A stretch of DNA of 64,000 bases. Source: Qipengyuania gelatinilytica (GTDB lineage: Bacteria > Pseudomonadota > Alphaproteobacteria > Sphingomonadales > Sphingomonadaceae). Positions 18,327 to 26,484 of the stretch are shown piece after piece. The number at the start of each line of letters is the position of its first letter. Within the stretch, counting starts at the first letter, position 1. A model generated the notes under the pieces. The model was not told the DNA's origin and made no database searches. It saw nothing but the letters and a program-made list of their open reading frames with translations. The stretch is from the NCBI RefSeq assembly GCF_019711315.1, contig NZ_CP081294.1, positions 558,001 through 622,000 of the forward strand. Reading direction: 5' to 3'. Made by a program: the position numbers and the translations under genes.

Positions 18327-18986
18327 TCAGAATCGATAACCAACGCCCACAACGACCTGGTGGCGCTCGATGTCGATGTCGCCAAAGGCGTCTAGATCGA
18401 CGCTTTGGCCATCAGCTTTGATATCTCCATCAGAGTAGTTCGTATATCGATATTCAAGCTTCGCAAACGCGCCGCCGAATGAATACTCGTAGCCACCACC
18501 AAGCCGCAGACCGCTAAATGAAATGTCTGCGCTTTCCGATTCCGTCACCCCGCCAATCGTGGCGGTAGCATCCAGGTCGAGGGTCGTGTGAGCGAAGCCT
18601 GCCTTGAAGTAGAATAGACCATCGTCTCCAACCACGGTCCCAACCCGCCCACCGACATAAAGATTTACACCATCTTCGAGGCTGACAGTTGCGCTATCGA
18701 TACCATCGTCGAAGGTTTCTTCGGCGCCATTGCCCGAACTAGCAATTTCGCCTTCGACGCCAAATACGAGCCCGACGCTTTGGAAATCATAGCCAATTGC
18801 TGCACCGTAGAAGATATCTTCAGCGTTGCTGCTATCGTCAAAGCCATCGAGGCCAGCGTCGAAGCGGTCGTATCCGACCATTACTTCAACTCGCGGGCCT
18901 TCAAATTCCTTTTCCTCCTCCTGTGCCAAAGCAGGAGTAGCAAGCGCGCCGCAAGCAAGTGCGGCGACGACAGCAATTTTCTTCAT
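18327..18986 (-). CDS. Outer-membrane beta-barrel protein
   Basis: The 219-aa protein has a signal peptide ('MKKIAVVAALACGALATP', cleavage after ALA near residue 21), then alternating strands typical of OmpA-like/OmpW-size porin domains ('FYGAAIGYDFQSVGLVFGVE', 'GGGYEYSFGGAFAKLEYRYT') and ends in the aromatic-terminated strand 'HQVVVGVGYRF' recognised by BamA. ATG 18986 follows GGAGGG. Its base and codon use is visibly lower in GC than the flanking genes, and the 175 bp upstream are AT-rich, which may mean recent acquisition or simply an outer-membrane protein bias. Confidence 0.85.
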   Translation of the reverse strand: MKKIAVVAALACGALATPALAQEEEKEFEGPRVEVMVGYDRFDAGLDGFDDSSNAEDIFYGAAIGYDFQSVGLVFGVEGEIASSGNGAEETFDDGIDSATVSLEDGVNLYVGGRVGTVVGDDGLFYFKAGFAHTTLDLDATATIGGVTESESADISFSGLRLGGGYEYSFGGAFAKLEYRYTNYSDGDIKADGQSVDLDAFGDIDIERHQVVVGVGYRF

Positions 18987-19162
18987 GGTTCCCTCCATTT
19001 ATCCCACCAAAAGCGAGCTGTTACATTTAATTTTGCCAAAGTTTAGCGAATTGGAAGGAACCGACATTCTTAATTTAGGGAGCTTTAATTGAGCCTTGAA
19101 TTGAAATGTCCCCGATCAGCTCGTTAACTGAACTACTATTATCGGGCGACTAACGCCCCTTC

Positions 19163-19774
19163 TCAGCCATACCCCATCAGGCTCAGCACTTCCTTGCGGC
19201 TGCGCTGGTCTTCGAGGAAGGTGCCCATCATGCGGCTGGTGACCATGCCGACGCCGGGCGTGCGGACGCCGCGGGCGGTCATGCAGCTGTGCTGGGCGTC
19301 GATCACAACAGCCACGCCCTGCGGCTGGAGGTTTTCCCAGATGCAGTCGGCAACCTCGGCAGTCAGGCGTTCCTGCACCTGCAGGCGGCGTGCATATCCG
19401 TGGAGCACGCGGGCGAGCTTGGAGATACCGACTACGCGGTCGTTGGGCAGGTAAGCGATTGCCGCCTTGCCGATGATCGGGGCCATGTGGTGTTCGCAGT
19501 GCGACTGGAAGGGAATGTCCTTCAACAGGACGATTTCGTTATACCCGCCCACTTCCTCGAACACGCGGCTGAGGTGGATACCCGGGTCCTCTTCATAACC
19601 CAGGCAGTATTCCTTCCAAGCGCGCGCGACACGTGCAGGCGTGTCGAGCAGGCCCTCGCGCGTCGGATCGTCGCCCGTCCATTCGATCAGCGTGCGGATC
19701 GCGTCCTGGACGTGTTCGGGGACCGGGGGTTTGCCAAGCGGGTTGTCTTCGTCGGGGCCGACCAGGCTGCTCAC
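19163..19774 (-). CDS. folE: GTP cyclohydrolase I
   Basis: FolE converts GTP to dihydroneopterin triphosphate, the first step of folate/pterin synthesis. The 203-aa protein has 'FQSHCEHHMAPIIGKAAIAY' with the zinc-binding Cys and His, 'VVGISKLARVL', 'QVQERLTAEVA' and 'CMTARGVRTPG' with the second zinc Cys. GTG 19774 overlaps the stop of the phospholipase D gene as GTGA, so the two are coupled. Confidence 0.96.
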   Translation of the reverse strand: MSSLVGPDEDNPLGKPPVPEHVQDAIRTLIEWTGDDPTREGLLDTPARVARAWKEYCLGYEEDPGIHLSRVFEEVGGYNEIVLLKDIPFQSHCEHHMAPIIGKAAIAYLPNDRVVGISKLARVLHGYARRLQVQERLTAEVADCIWENLQPQGVAVVIDAQHSCMTARGVRTPGVGMVTSRMMGTFLEDQRSRKEVLSLMGYG

Positions 19775-21333
19775 TTGCCGTTCTTCCTTCTGAACTTGTT
19801 GCGCATGCGCGCGAGGCGGCTTCCCTTGCGGAAAAGTCCGCCCTTTGCAAACGGCTCGAACATATCGTCGGGATGTTCGGGATCCAGCAGCGCGCTCTGG
19901 GCAAGCGATTCCTCGGCGTCGTTGAGGTCCGGCGGATGGTAACGCTGCAGGTTGCGGCCCTCGCCCGGAGTCAGCGTGTGATCGATCAACGCGGCCATCG
20001 AACCATAGCGGGCCTGGAGTTGCGGCACCTCGTCCTCTTCGATGCCGCAATGCTCCGCCAGCAAGGAATGGCGCAGGCTCGCGATCATGCTGCTCGTCCC
20101 CGCATTCGCCTTGCGGGTAGAATCGATGAACACGTCGCATTCGCTGTCCAGCCCCATCGAGCGGTTGTTCATGTTCGCGGAACCGATGCGCAGGATTTCG
20201 TCATCGACGATCATGATCTTGGCATGCACATAGATCGGCGTCTCGCCGGTCAGCGGGGTCCAGATGCTGAAGCGGCTCTTCTTGTCGGCCTCCTCGATAG
20301 CGCGGACCAGTTCCGCGCGCGCATGGTCCATCGCCTGCTGCTCGAGCCAGCCGTCGGCATTGGCCGGATGGACGATCACGATCTCCGGCGGATCGTCTTC
20401 CTGCACCCGCTCGATGATCGCTTCGGCAATCGCACGCGAGGCGAAGTACTGGCTTTCGGCATAGATGAAGTGCTTGGCGCGCTTGATATGCGCGAGGTGG
20501 AGCTGCTCGATCTCCTTTACCTCTTCCCAGTCGCGATAGGCGGCCCGCGTCCTGGCGATACCGATCTCGACATTCTCGAACTGGGCCTTCAGCGGTTCGG
20601 GCCATGGCGAAGCAACGCTCGGTTCGTATTGGGGAAGAGTGCCGCCGCCGGCTCTGGTCCAGCGGTCCTCGCCAAGCTCTTCGAGGGCGTTGGCGACGTC
20701 GCCTTCCATCATCATGGTGGCATCATGCCACGGCTCGTAAGGCTTGCCGCGCGGGGTGACGCGGCGCTCGTCGTTTTCCCTGTGGTCGCGCGTGTCCCAG
20801 CGCTTGTCGGTCATGTCGATCCCGCCGCACACCGCGACCTTGCCGTCGAGGATCGCCAGCTTCTGGTGATGACTGCACCCCACCGGATGTGCGGTATCGA
20901 ACTTGAAATTGATCCGCGGGTGGCGAACCCAGCGGGCAAGGTCCCACATCATCGAAGCGCGAAGCGGCATTGTGAAAATGCCGAAATTCCATTTCAGGAG
21001 TCGGATATCGAGTTTCTTGCGATGCCGCGCGAGCCAGGCGATGAAACTGCCCAGCCGCCGGGGATATCCACGCTTCCAGGGGCGCTGCCACCAGCGCCGG
21101 CCGCGTTCGAGATGGATTCGCGTATCGAAATCCCAGCCGATCAGCAGCATGCGCCGGCGCGTGTGCAGCATGGCTTCCTGCATGTAGGCGAAATAGTCGG
21201 CAGCATCGACAATCACCGATGCCTTGCTGGCCATTTCATAGCGCCAGACACCCGGCTCCACGCCGGGTTCCAGCTGCGAAGTGCGGCTCGATGCCCCTTC
21301 GGATTGCGTTTCGGATGCCCCCTCCGCGCTCAT
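19771..21333 (-). CDS. Phospholipase D family protein
   Basis: This 520-aa protein carries two HKD motifs: 'GCSHHQKLAILDGKVAVCGG' near residue 160 and 'YVHAKIMIVDDEILRIGSAN' near residue 365, each followed by the G-x-x-N/D pattern. Such enzymes hydrolyse or transfer phosphatidyl groups; cardiolipin-synthase-like or phosphatidyltransferase activity is possible. There is no N-terminal membrane helix, unlike Cls. It lies between a hemerythrin gene (2-nt gap) and folE (4-nt overlap). Confidence 0.88.
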   Translation of the reverse strand: MSAEGASETQSEGASSRTSQLEPGVEPGVWRYEMASKASVIVDAADYFAYMQEAMLHTRRRMLLIGWDFDTRIHLERGRRWWQRPWKRGYPRRLGSFIAWLARHRKKLDIRLLKWNFGIFTMPLRASMMWDLARWVRHPRINFKFDTAHPVGCSHHQKLAILDGKVAVCGGIDMTDKRWDTRDHRENDERRVTPRGKPYEPWHDATMMMEGDVANALEELGEDRWTRAGGGTLPQYEPSVASPWPEPLKAQFENVEIGIARTRAAYRDWEEVKEIEQLHLAHIKRAKHFIYAESQYFASRAIAEAIIERVQEDDPPEIVIVHPANADGWLEQQAMDHARAELVRAIEEADKKSRFSIWTPLTGETPIYVHAKIMIVDDEILRIGSANMNNRSMGLDSECDVFIDSTRKANAGTSSMIASLRHSLLAEHCGIEEDEVPQLQARYGSMAALIDHTLTPGEGRNLQRYHPPDLNDAEESLAQSALLDPEHPDDMFEPFAKGGLFRKGSRLARMRNKFRRKNGK

Positions 21334-21335
21334 GG

Positions 21336-21827
21336 CTATTCCTTGGCGTCCTCTTTTTTCTCAGGCGTCACTTCCGCTTCGGCCTTCTCTTCTTCCTTAC
21401 GCCGATCGAAGACCGCGCGCATATGCTCCATGTCCTTCTCGTCGAGATATTTCTCGAAATCGGGGAAGTGGTCTTCCTCCTCTTCCTCGATGTGATGGCG
21501 ATACTGGTGGTCGAAGTTTTTGAATTTCGTCAGCCAGGCACCTTCCGACATGTCGGTCGCGGCGAGATCGTTGAGCGCTTCGTCGATTTCGTGATGTTCG
21601 GCAACCGAGTGGCGCGTCTCATCGGTGGTCGGCGGTTTGCGCAGCATCGTGGAATAAAGCGCCTGCTCTTCTGCGGCAGCGTGGCCCTTCAATTCCTTGG
21701 TCAGCTCTTCGAAAAGCTCTTCGCGCTCCTTGGTGTCGCCGCTGGTCTGGAGAAGCTTGTCCAGCAGCTCGCGGTGCTTATCGTGGTCCTTCTTGAGGCG
21801 GGCGAAGATTTCGGTGGCATCGGACAT
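21336..21827 (-). CDS. Hemerythrin HHE-domain protein
   Basis: The 163-aa helical protein has His residues at the spacing of a hemerythrin-like diiron site: 'KKDHDKHRELLD', 'LKGHAAAEEQALY', 'VAEHHEIDEAL' and 'FDHQYRHHIEEEEEDHFPDF'. Such proteins bind O2 or NO or act in iron handling and stress. The C-terminal 25 residues are Lys/Glu-rich and probably disordered. ATG 21827 has GGAGA upstream. It heads the hemerythrin-PLD-folE unit. Confidence 0.9.
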   Translation of the reverse strand: MSDATEIFARLKKDHDKHRELLDKLLQTSGDTKEREELFEELTKELKGHAAAEEQALYSTMLRKPPTTDETRHSVAEHHEIDEALNDLAATDMSEGAWLTKFKNFDHQYRHHIEEEEEDHFPDFEKYLDEKDMEHMRAVFDRRKEEEKAEAEVTPEKKEDAKE

Positions 21828-21922
21828 CGGGTTGATTCTCCTATCGCCTTTCAGAACAGGCCGAAGGCAAGGCGGTTCCAGCAATGCTTGAATGCAGGAA
21901 CCTGGCACCGCATATCAGCGGC

Positions 21923-22321
21923 ATGAGCCAAGACCGTTCCGGCCCCACCCAGGCGCAGATGCAGCAGATGGCAGAAGCGGTTGTCCGCGACCTGCCGGAG
22001 AAATTCCGCGAGCAGATGGGCGAGATCGTGATGCGCGTGGAAGACTTCGCCACGGCCGAACAGCTCGAATCGGTCGGGCTTGCCAGCAAGTGGGAGCTGA
22101 CCGGCCTATACGAAGGCGTGGCACTGACCGAACGATCCGTCTGGGAAAGCCACCGCATGCCTGCGCGGATCTGGCTATTTCGCGAACCGCTCATCGCCGA
22201 ATGGCGCGACACCGGCGTCCGCATGGATGACCTCGTCCGTCACGTGGTGATTCATGAGGCTGGCCATCACTTCGGCTTTTCCGACGACGACATGCACTGG
22301 CTGGAAGACAACGCGGACTGA
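21923..22321 (+). CDS. Metallopeptidase family protein (zincin_1-like)
   Basis: This 132-aa protein has the zinc motif in 'HVVIHEAGHHFGFSDDDMHWLE' shortened here to HEAGHHFG near residue 112, with the downstream acidic residue as third ligand candidate. The small cytosolic size and the layout match the bacterial 'metallopeptidase family' (DUF with HExxH near the C-terminus). Substrates are unknown. The start at 21923 is chosen over an in-frame ATG at 21884; neither has a strong ribosome site. Confidence 0.8.
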   Translation: MSQDRSGPTQAQMQQMAEAVVRDLPEKFREQMGEIVMRVEDFATAEQLESVGLASKWELTGLYEGVALTERSVWESHRMPARIWLFREPLIAEWRDTGVRMDDLVRHVVIHEAGHHFGFSDDDMHWLEDNAD

Positions 22322-22332
22322 CGCGCGGGCGT

Positions 22333-22524
22333 TCAGGCCTGCTGGCTGGTGTCCGCCGCGCCCAGGGATGCTGCAAAGCCCGGCTGCGTAAGACAGGTGC
22401 GGAAAGACCCTCCGCTTCCCTGTAACTCTTGCGCCGGACCGGCCGCATCGACCTGCCCCTTATGAATACTGGCCCGGTTAAACGCTGCAGCGCGCCGGAT
22501 GGATTCGTGCGACCTTATGACCAT
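22333..22524 (-). CDS. Possible small protein of unknown function
   Basis: A 63-codon frame opens at ATG 22524 with a good ribosome site (GGAAGGGG, 6 nt spacing) and ends 11 nt from the convergent metallopeptidase stop. The product ('MVIRSHESIRRAAAFNRASI' at its N-terminus) is polar and basic with one Cys and no membrane segment. The Shine-Dalgarno and tight packing argue for a gene; lack of any recognised family argues for caution. Confidence 0.4.
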   Translation of the reverse strand: MVIRSHESIRRAAAFNRASIHKGQVDAAGPAQELQGSGGSFRTCLTQPGFAASLGAADTSQQA

Positions 22525-22714
22525 GCTTGTCCCCTTCCATCCCGCGCAGGCTTCGTCCCCAAGCCATTGATCGCAGGATGCAGGCGCACCTTATTGGGGT
22601 TCTGGCGCGGCGCAATGGACCATCGACCGTCAGGCGCATGTTGTGAGGAGACTGTGTCCAGCTGCTGTCACATATCCGGGTGACACTGGCAGCTGGAAAA
22701 AGGCCCAAAACCAC
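22525..22714. other. Gene-free stretch with a bulged inverted repeat
   Basis: I see no convincing gene here. Near its end (22658-22696) the arms CCAGCTGC-TGTCAC and GTGACA-CTG-GCAGCTGG form a 14-bp stem with a 3-nt bulge. It lies beyond the terminator of tRNA-Arg and before the 63-codon frame, so it might be a second terminator-like structure or a leader element. Confidence 0.35.
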
Positions 22715-22749
22715 AAAAGCCCACGACCCTTGCGGGGTCATGGGCTTTT
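22715..22749 (-). terminator. Terminator of tRNA-Arg
   Basis: On the minus strand AAAAGCCCA-TGACCC ... GGGTC-GTGGGCTTTT forms a long stem directly after the tRNA, followed by TTTTGTGGTTTTGG. Confidence 0.85.
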
Positions 22750-22750
22750 A

Positions 22751-22827
22751 TGGCGCGCCAGGAAGGATTCGAACCTCCGACCGCCTGATTCGTAGTCAGG
22801 TACTCTATCCAGCTGAGCTACTGGCGC
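22751..22827 (-). tRNA. tRNA-Arg(ACG)
   Basis: A 77-nt cloverleaf with encoded CCA: acceptor stem GCGCCAG/CTGGCGC, D arm AGCTCAGCTGGATAGAGT, anticodon stem CCTGA/TCAGG with loop CTACGAA (anticodon ACG, read as ICG after TadA deamination), and T arm GGAGGTTCGAATCCTTC. It decodes CGU, CGC and CGA. Confidence 0.97.
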
Positions 22828-22871
22828 GTTGGAGGGCGGCACATAGGTGGGTGCTGCGGCCTTGGCAACAC

Positions 22872-23294
22872 CTAATCCGCGTATTTTTCCATCAATGATG
22901 CCGCAAGCGCGATATCGAGCGGCGGCTTGTCCAGCGCAGCCACTTCATCGGCGCCGAACCAGTCCACTGCCCCGCCTTCGAGTGCCTGCGGCTCACCCTC
23001 CCAATGGGAACATGTGTAAAGGAGTATGACAATCGGGCGCTCACGCGTGCCGTCTGCCTCCTGTGCGAATCCGGACGGCGCAAGATCTTCGATCCGAATC
23101 GCGATCCCGAGTTCCTCCTCGATCTCTCGAACCAGCGCATTTGCAGGGGTTTCGTGCGACTCGACCTTACCGCCAGGAAATTCCCACAAGCCACCGTGAT
23201 GCTTGTGGTCGGGCCGTTTGTGCATGAGCCAGCGCCCGTCCCCGCCCCGCAGGGCTAGGGCAACTACCAAGGTGATTGTCGGGAAATTTTCCAA
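22872..23294 (-). CDS. mutT: (Deoxy)nucleoside triphosphate pyrophosphohydrolase, MutT-like Nudix
   Basis: The complete Nudix box begins 'GGKVESHETPANALVREIEE' and ends ELGI, near residues 42-65, preceded by 'HHGGLWEFP'. This is the MutT pattern for hydrolysing 8-oxo-dGTP. There is no ATG at the 5' end. I prefer the TTG at 23294 (protein starting M-E-N-F-P-T); a TTG at 23342 would add 16 residues. It points away from the Flp pilin genes and ends 44 nt before tRNA-Arg. Confidence 0.9.
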   Translation of the reverse strand: MENFPTITLVVALALRGGDGRWLMHKRPDHKHHGGLWEFPGGKVESHETPANALVREIEEELGIAIRIEDLAPSGFAQEADGTRERPIVILLYTCSHWEGEPQALEGGAVDWFGADEVAALDKPPLDIALAASLMEKYAD

Positions 23295-23380
23295 ACTTTC
23301 GTGACCCCGCAACTTTTTCTTAACACCTGCCCGAGTACCCAAAGGATGTCAGCTACGAATTGACATTGGGGGCAACCGAA

Positions 23381-23557
23381 GTGGTCGAGTTTCTGAAAAA
23401 ACTGAAAGCCGACGACCGCGGTGCGACTGCTGTTGAATACGGGCTGATCCTCTCACTGATCTTCTTGGCCCTGATGGGGGCTGTGGAAGCTTTCGGACAA
23501 ACGACGATCGACATGTGGAATGGGATCTCGACCGAAATGCAGAACGCAGGAATCTAA
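23381..23557 (+). CDS. Flp/Fap-type pilin (first copy)
   Basis: This 58-aa type IVb pilin precursor has a short basic leader ending in Gly, the prepilin peptidase site 'RG|ATAVEYGLI' with Glu at +5 and Tyr at +6, and a hydrophobic helix. The GTG at 23381 is chosen because the protein then aligns end to end with the second copy; a TTG at 23360 would add 7 residues. It carries Trp and charged residues in its C-terminus that the second copy lacks. Assembly needs a Tad machine encoded elsewhere. Confidence 0.9.
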   Translation: MVEFLKKLKADDRGATAVEYGLILSLIFLALMGAVEAFGQTTIDMWNGISTEMQNAGI

Positions 23558-23581
23558 GACGCAGGGTGAAGAGGTCAAAAA

Positions 23582-23620
23582 GACGCTGGCACGGTTACGA
23601 TTTGTCAACTTGTCGGCGTC
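23582..23620 (+). other. Intergenic stem-loop between the pilin genes
   Basis: GACGCTGGCA (23582-23591) and TGTCGGCGTC (23611-23620) form a 10-bp stem with two G-U pairs. It may separate or stabilise the two pilin messages. Confidence 0.35.
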
Positions 23621-23690
23621 AGAACGAGGATAGCTCAAGCCGTAGGACGCGGTGCGAGCCGGGTACGAAGACTGAACCAGGAGACATAAC

Positions 23691-23864
23691 ATGAAGTTCA
23701 TCAACAAGCTGCGCAACAACGAAGAAGGCGCAACCGCAATCGAGTACGGCCTTATCGCTGCTCTGATCGCCGTTGCTGCAATGACCGCAATGGGCGCACT
23801 CGGCAACCAGCTCGACGCCACCTTCACCACGGTGTCGGACGAAATGGCTACCGCCAACGTCTAA
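23691..23864 (+). CDS. Flp/Fap-type pilin (second copy, probable major pilin)
   Basis: The 57-aa precursor 'MKFINKLRNNEEGATAIEYG' has the Flp cleavage motif EG|ATAIEYGLI followed by a 20-residue hydrophobic helix and a short polar tail 'TTVSDEMATANV'. AGGAG sits 9 nt before ATG 23691. Codon choice is strongly biased toward abundant-protein codons (GAC, CTG, ACC, GCA), and a strong terminator follows, both as expected for a major structural pilin. It is used in tight adherence. Confidence 0.93.
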   Translation: MKFINKLRNNEEGATAIEYGLIAALIAVAAMTAMGALGNQLDATFTTVSDEMATANV

Positions 23865-23881
23865 TCGGCGATTGTCGATAC

Positions 23882-23923
23882 AAAAAGGGCGGCGAGGGAT
23901 TTCCCCTCGCCGCCTTTTTCTTT
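23882..23923 (+). terminator. Terminator after the pilin genes
   Basis: GGCGGCGAGGG-attt-CCCCTCGCCGCC is followed by TTTTTCTTT and preceded by AAAAAG, so it can also stop the convergent M48 gene transcript. Confidence 0.9.
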
Positions 23924-23941
23924 GCCTGAAGGAAATGTCGA

Positions 23942-25417
23942 TCAGCTTCCGCGGATGACGATCTTCACCTTCTGGCCGGCCTGGAGCTGATCATTCGCAC
24001 CAAGGCCGTTGAGGACGCGGAAGCGTTCTTCCTGCGCAGTGGAATAAGCCATCCGGCGCGAGAGCGAACTCACGGTATCGCCGCTACGAACGGTGATTAC
24101 ATCGAGCACGCGCGGTACGACCTGCGCCGCCTCCTGCGTCGAGATACGGCGGACCGACGAATACATCTGGTTGAACGTGCTCGCCTGTCCGGCCGGAGTG
24201 ATCGCGAGGAAGTGATAGGCGCGATCGTTCGCGAATTCATACGCGAAGACCGTCACATCGACCTGGCTCTGGCCGTTATTGACCCGCGCCGTCCCGAAAG
24301 CCGCCGGCAATCCGTTGACGGTACGCGTCTGGATATTGGACGGTGTGATCTGCTGCTGCTGGCTCAACGCGGAAAAGACGCTCTGCACATAGGCGTTGAG
24401 ATTGCCATTGTACGGCGCCAGCGAGAATACGGCTTTGCCGGACTGGCCCGAAATACTGACCTCGCGCGTGCCGTTGATCATGTAGAAACCCTGCGGTGCG
24501 GTGAAGGAAAGCCGCAGATCCGGGTGAATGAATTGGCGGCCCTCGATCACACCCTGCTTTGGATCGTCTCCATAGATGAGCCCGTCTATCCGCGTCAGGA
24601 AGGAATCGCGGTTGACGACTCCGGTCATCCCTTGCGTCTGCTGCAGAACGGCCTGCACCCGGCTGGCAGGATCGGGGTGCGTCGAAGCCCATTCCGGCAG
24701 GCGCGCACTGTCGCGTCCCTGCAAGCGGGCATCGAGCGCATTCTGGGCAGCTAGGCTCGCCAGGACGGTTCCCATCGCGCGCGGATCGTATCCGGCGCGC
24801 CCGAGATAGGTAATGCCGAGATTGTCGGCTTCCGTTTCCTGCCTGCGTGAATAGCTGAGGGTAAAGAGTTGCGCCCCCTGGAGCGAAAGCTGCCCCAATT
24901 GCTGCCCGATACCCGTATCGCCGAGGAGCACACTCGACGCGATTGCCCCGAGCACACCGAGTATCTGGTTCTGCGATGCGGTCTTCTGGCGTCGCTGCGA
25001 ATGGCGGGCGGCAACATGACCGACCTCATGACCCAGCACGCCGGCCAGTTCGGCCTCGTTGTTCATCAGCGAGACGAGCTGCCGCGTCGTGTAGACGTAA
25101 CCACCCGGGATCGCGAAGGCGTTGTTCACCGAGCTGTTGAGCAGCGAGATGGTGAAGCTCTCGCGTGCATTGCCGAGGCCTGACTGAACGGCGATATTCT
25201 TGCCGACCTGCTCGACATATTGCGCCTGCGATCCGGTCATCGCGCCGCCGAATTCAGCGAGCAATTGGGGATGAGCCTCCGCGCCTATCTGGGCCTCGTC
25301 CTGCGTAATGGGTGCCGAAGCATCCGGGATCGACCCGCCTCCGGGTAGCGCAGCGCAGCCCGTAAGAGCGAAGGCCAAGCCAACGGAAGATAAGGCGATT
25401 CTCTTGGTTGCGGTCAT
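23942..25417 (-). CDS. M48-family zinc metalloprotease, lipoprotein with C-terminal LysM-like domain
   Basis: The 491-aa protein has a lipoprotein signal with lipobox 'ALTGC' (Cys near residue 21), the protease motif 'GVLGHEVGHVAARHSQRR' near residue 130 and the third zinc ligand in 'RRQETEADNLGITYLGRAGY'. The C-terminus 'ITVRSGDTVSSLSRRM' to 'LQAGQKVKIV' looks like LysM. BepA/LoiP-type relatives check outer-membrane protein assembly in the periplasm; the LysM-like end could hold it on peptidoglycan. ATG 25417 follows AGGGGAG. Confidence 0.9.
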   Translation of the reverse strand: MTATKRIALSSVGLAFALTGCAALPGGGSIPDASAPITQDEAQIGAEAHPQLLAEFGGAMTGSQAQYVEQVGKNIAVQSGLGNARESFTISLLNSSVNNAFAIPGGYVYTTRQLVSLMNNEAELAGVLGHEVGHVAARHSQRRQKTASQNQILGVLGAIASSVLLGDTGIGQQLGQLSLQGAQLFTLSYSRRQETEADNLGITYLGRAGYDPRAMGTVLASLAAQNALDARLQGRDSARLPEWASTHPDPASRVQAVLQQTQGMTGVVNRDSFLTRIDGLIYGDDPKQGVIEGRQFIHPDLRLSFTAPQGFYMINGTREVSISGQSGKAVFSLAPYNGNLNAYVQSVFSALSQQQQITPSNIQTRTVNGLPAAFGTARVNNGQSQVDVTVFAYEFANDRAYHFLAITPAGQASTFNQMYSSVRRISTQEAAQVVPRVLDVITVRSGDTVSSLSRRMAYSTAQEERFRVLNGLGANDQLQAGQKVKIVIRGS

Positions 25418-25529
25418 GGAAGCTCCCCTTCGCAAAGCCGCACGGATCTATCCGCCGCGCAGCCGGTTCGTTTGTGTCAGAGATAACAAGGGGATGCGGA
25501 GCTTTGTTCCCGCACGCTTCCGGAACGGT

Positions 25530-26474
25530 TCAGCCGGCGATCCTGAGGAAGCGCTCTTCACGCATTCGCTTGAGCTCGTCGGGAGAGGTTTTCGACAGCA
25601 TGTCCAGTTCTTCGCCGATCGCCTGGCCCAGCGCTTCCGCCATTGCCTTGGGATCGCGATGCGCCCCGCCGACAGGCTCGTTGACGATCCGGTCGATCAC
25701 ACCGAGCTTCTTCAGGTTCTGCGCGGTGATCTTCATCGCTTCGGCGGCATCGGGAGCCTTTTCGGCCGTGCGCCACAGGATCGAGGCGCAGCCTTCGGGC
25801 GAAATCACGGAATAGACCGCGTGTTCGAGCATCAGGACGCGCTCGGCGCTGGCAAGCGCGACTGCGCCGCCCGAGCCACCTTCGCCCACGATGGTTGCGA
25901 CCATCGGGACCGGCAGCGCAAGGCAGGCCTCGGTCGAACGGGCAATGGCTTCTGCCTGGCCGCGCTCTTCGGCTTCCACGCCGGGGAATGCGCCCGAGGT
26001 GTCGACCAGCGTCACCACGGGAAGTCCGAAACGCCCGGCCATTTCCATCAGGCGAATCGCCTTGCGGTAGCCTTCGGGCTTACCCATGCCGAAATTGTGA
26101 CGGATGCGGCTGGCAGTATCGTTGCCCTTCTCGTGGCCGATCAGCATGACCTTGCGGCCATTCAGCTTGGCAAAGCCGCCAAGGATCGCTTCATCTTCGC
26201 CAAAGGCGCGGTCACCGCCCAGCGGCACGAATTCTTCGAACGCATGCTCCACATAGTCGCGGAAATGCGGGCGCGAGGGGTGACGTGCAACCTGCGTCTT
26301 CTGCCAGGGCGAAAGCGATTCGTAGGTGGTCGCGAGCAAGTCCGCGCTTTTCACCTCGAGCCTTTCAAGCTCCTTGGAGATATCGACATCGTCGCCTTCC
26401 GACGCATTGCGCAATTCGGCAATGCGCTTTTCAAGTTCTGCGACCGGCTTTTCGAATTCGAGATAGGAAACCAT
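25530..26474 (-). CDS. accA: Acetyl-CoA carboxylase carboxyltransferase subunit alpha
   Basis: AccA with AccD transfers carboxyl from carboxybiotin to acetyl-CoA, the first committed step of fatty-acid synthesis. The 314-aa protein begins 'MVSYLEFEKPVAELEKRIAE' and has 'GHEKGNDTASRIRHNFGM', 'LVDTSGAFPGVEAEERGQAE' and the acyl-CoA pocket 'VGEGGSGGAVAL'. ATG 26474 starts 10 nt after the xerD stop, so it is probably co-transcribed with xerD. Confidence 0.97.
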   Translation of the reverse strand: MVSYLEFEKPVAELEKRIAELRNASEGDDVDISKELERLEVKSADLLATTYESLSPWQKTQVARHPSRPHFRDYVEHAFEEFVPLGGDRAFGEDEAILGGFAKLNGRKVMLIGHEKGNDTASRIRHNFGMGKPEGYRKAIRLMEMAGRFGLPVVTLVDTSGAFPGVEAEERGQAEAIARSTEACLALPVPMVATIVGEGGSGGAVALASAERVLMLEHAVYSVISPEGCASILWRTAEKAPDAAEAMKITAQNLKKLGVIDRIVNEPVGGAHRDPKAMAEALGQAIGEELDMLSKTSPDELKRMREERFLRIAG

Positions 26475-26484
26475 CGCAGACCCG

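Noticed and set aside
19633..21495. 620-codon open frame on the plus strand
   Set aside because: It is antisense to the phospholipase D gene with its two HKD motifs, and has no ribosome site or family.
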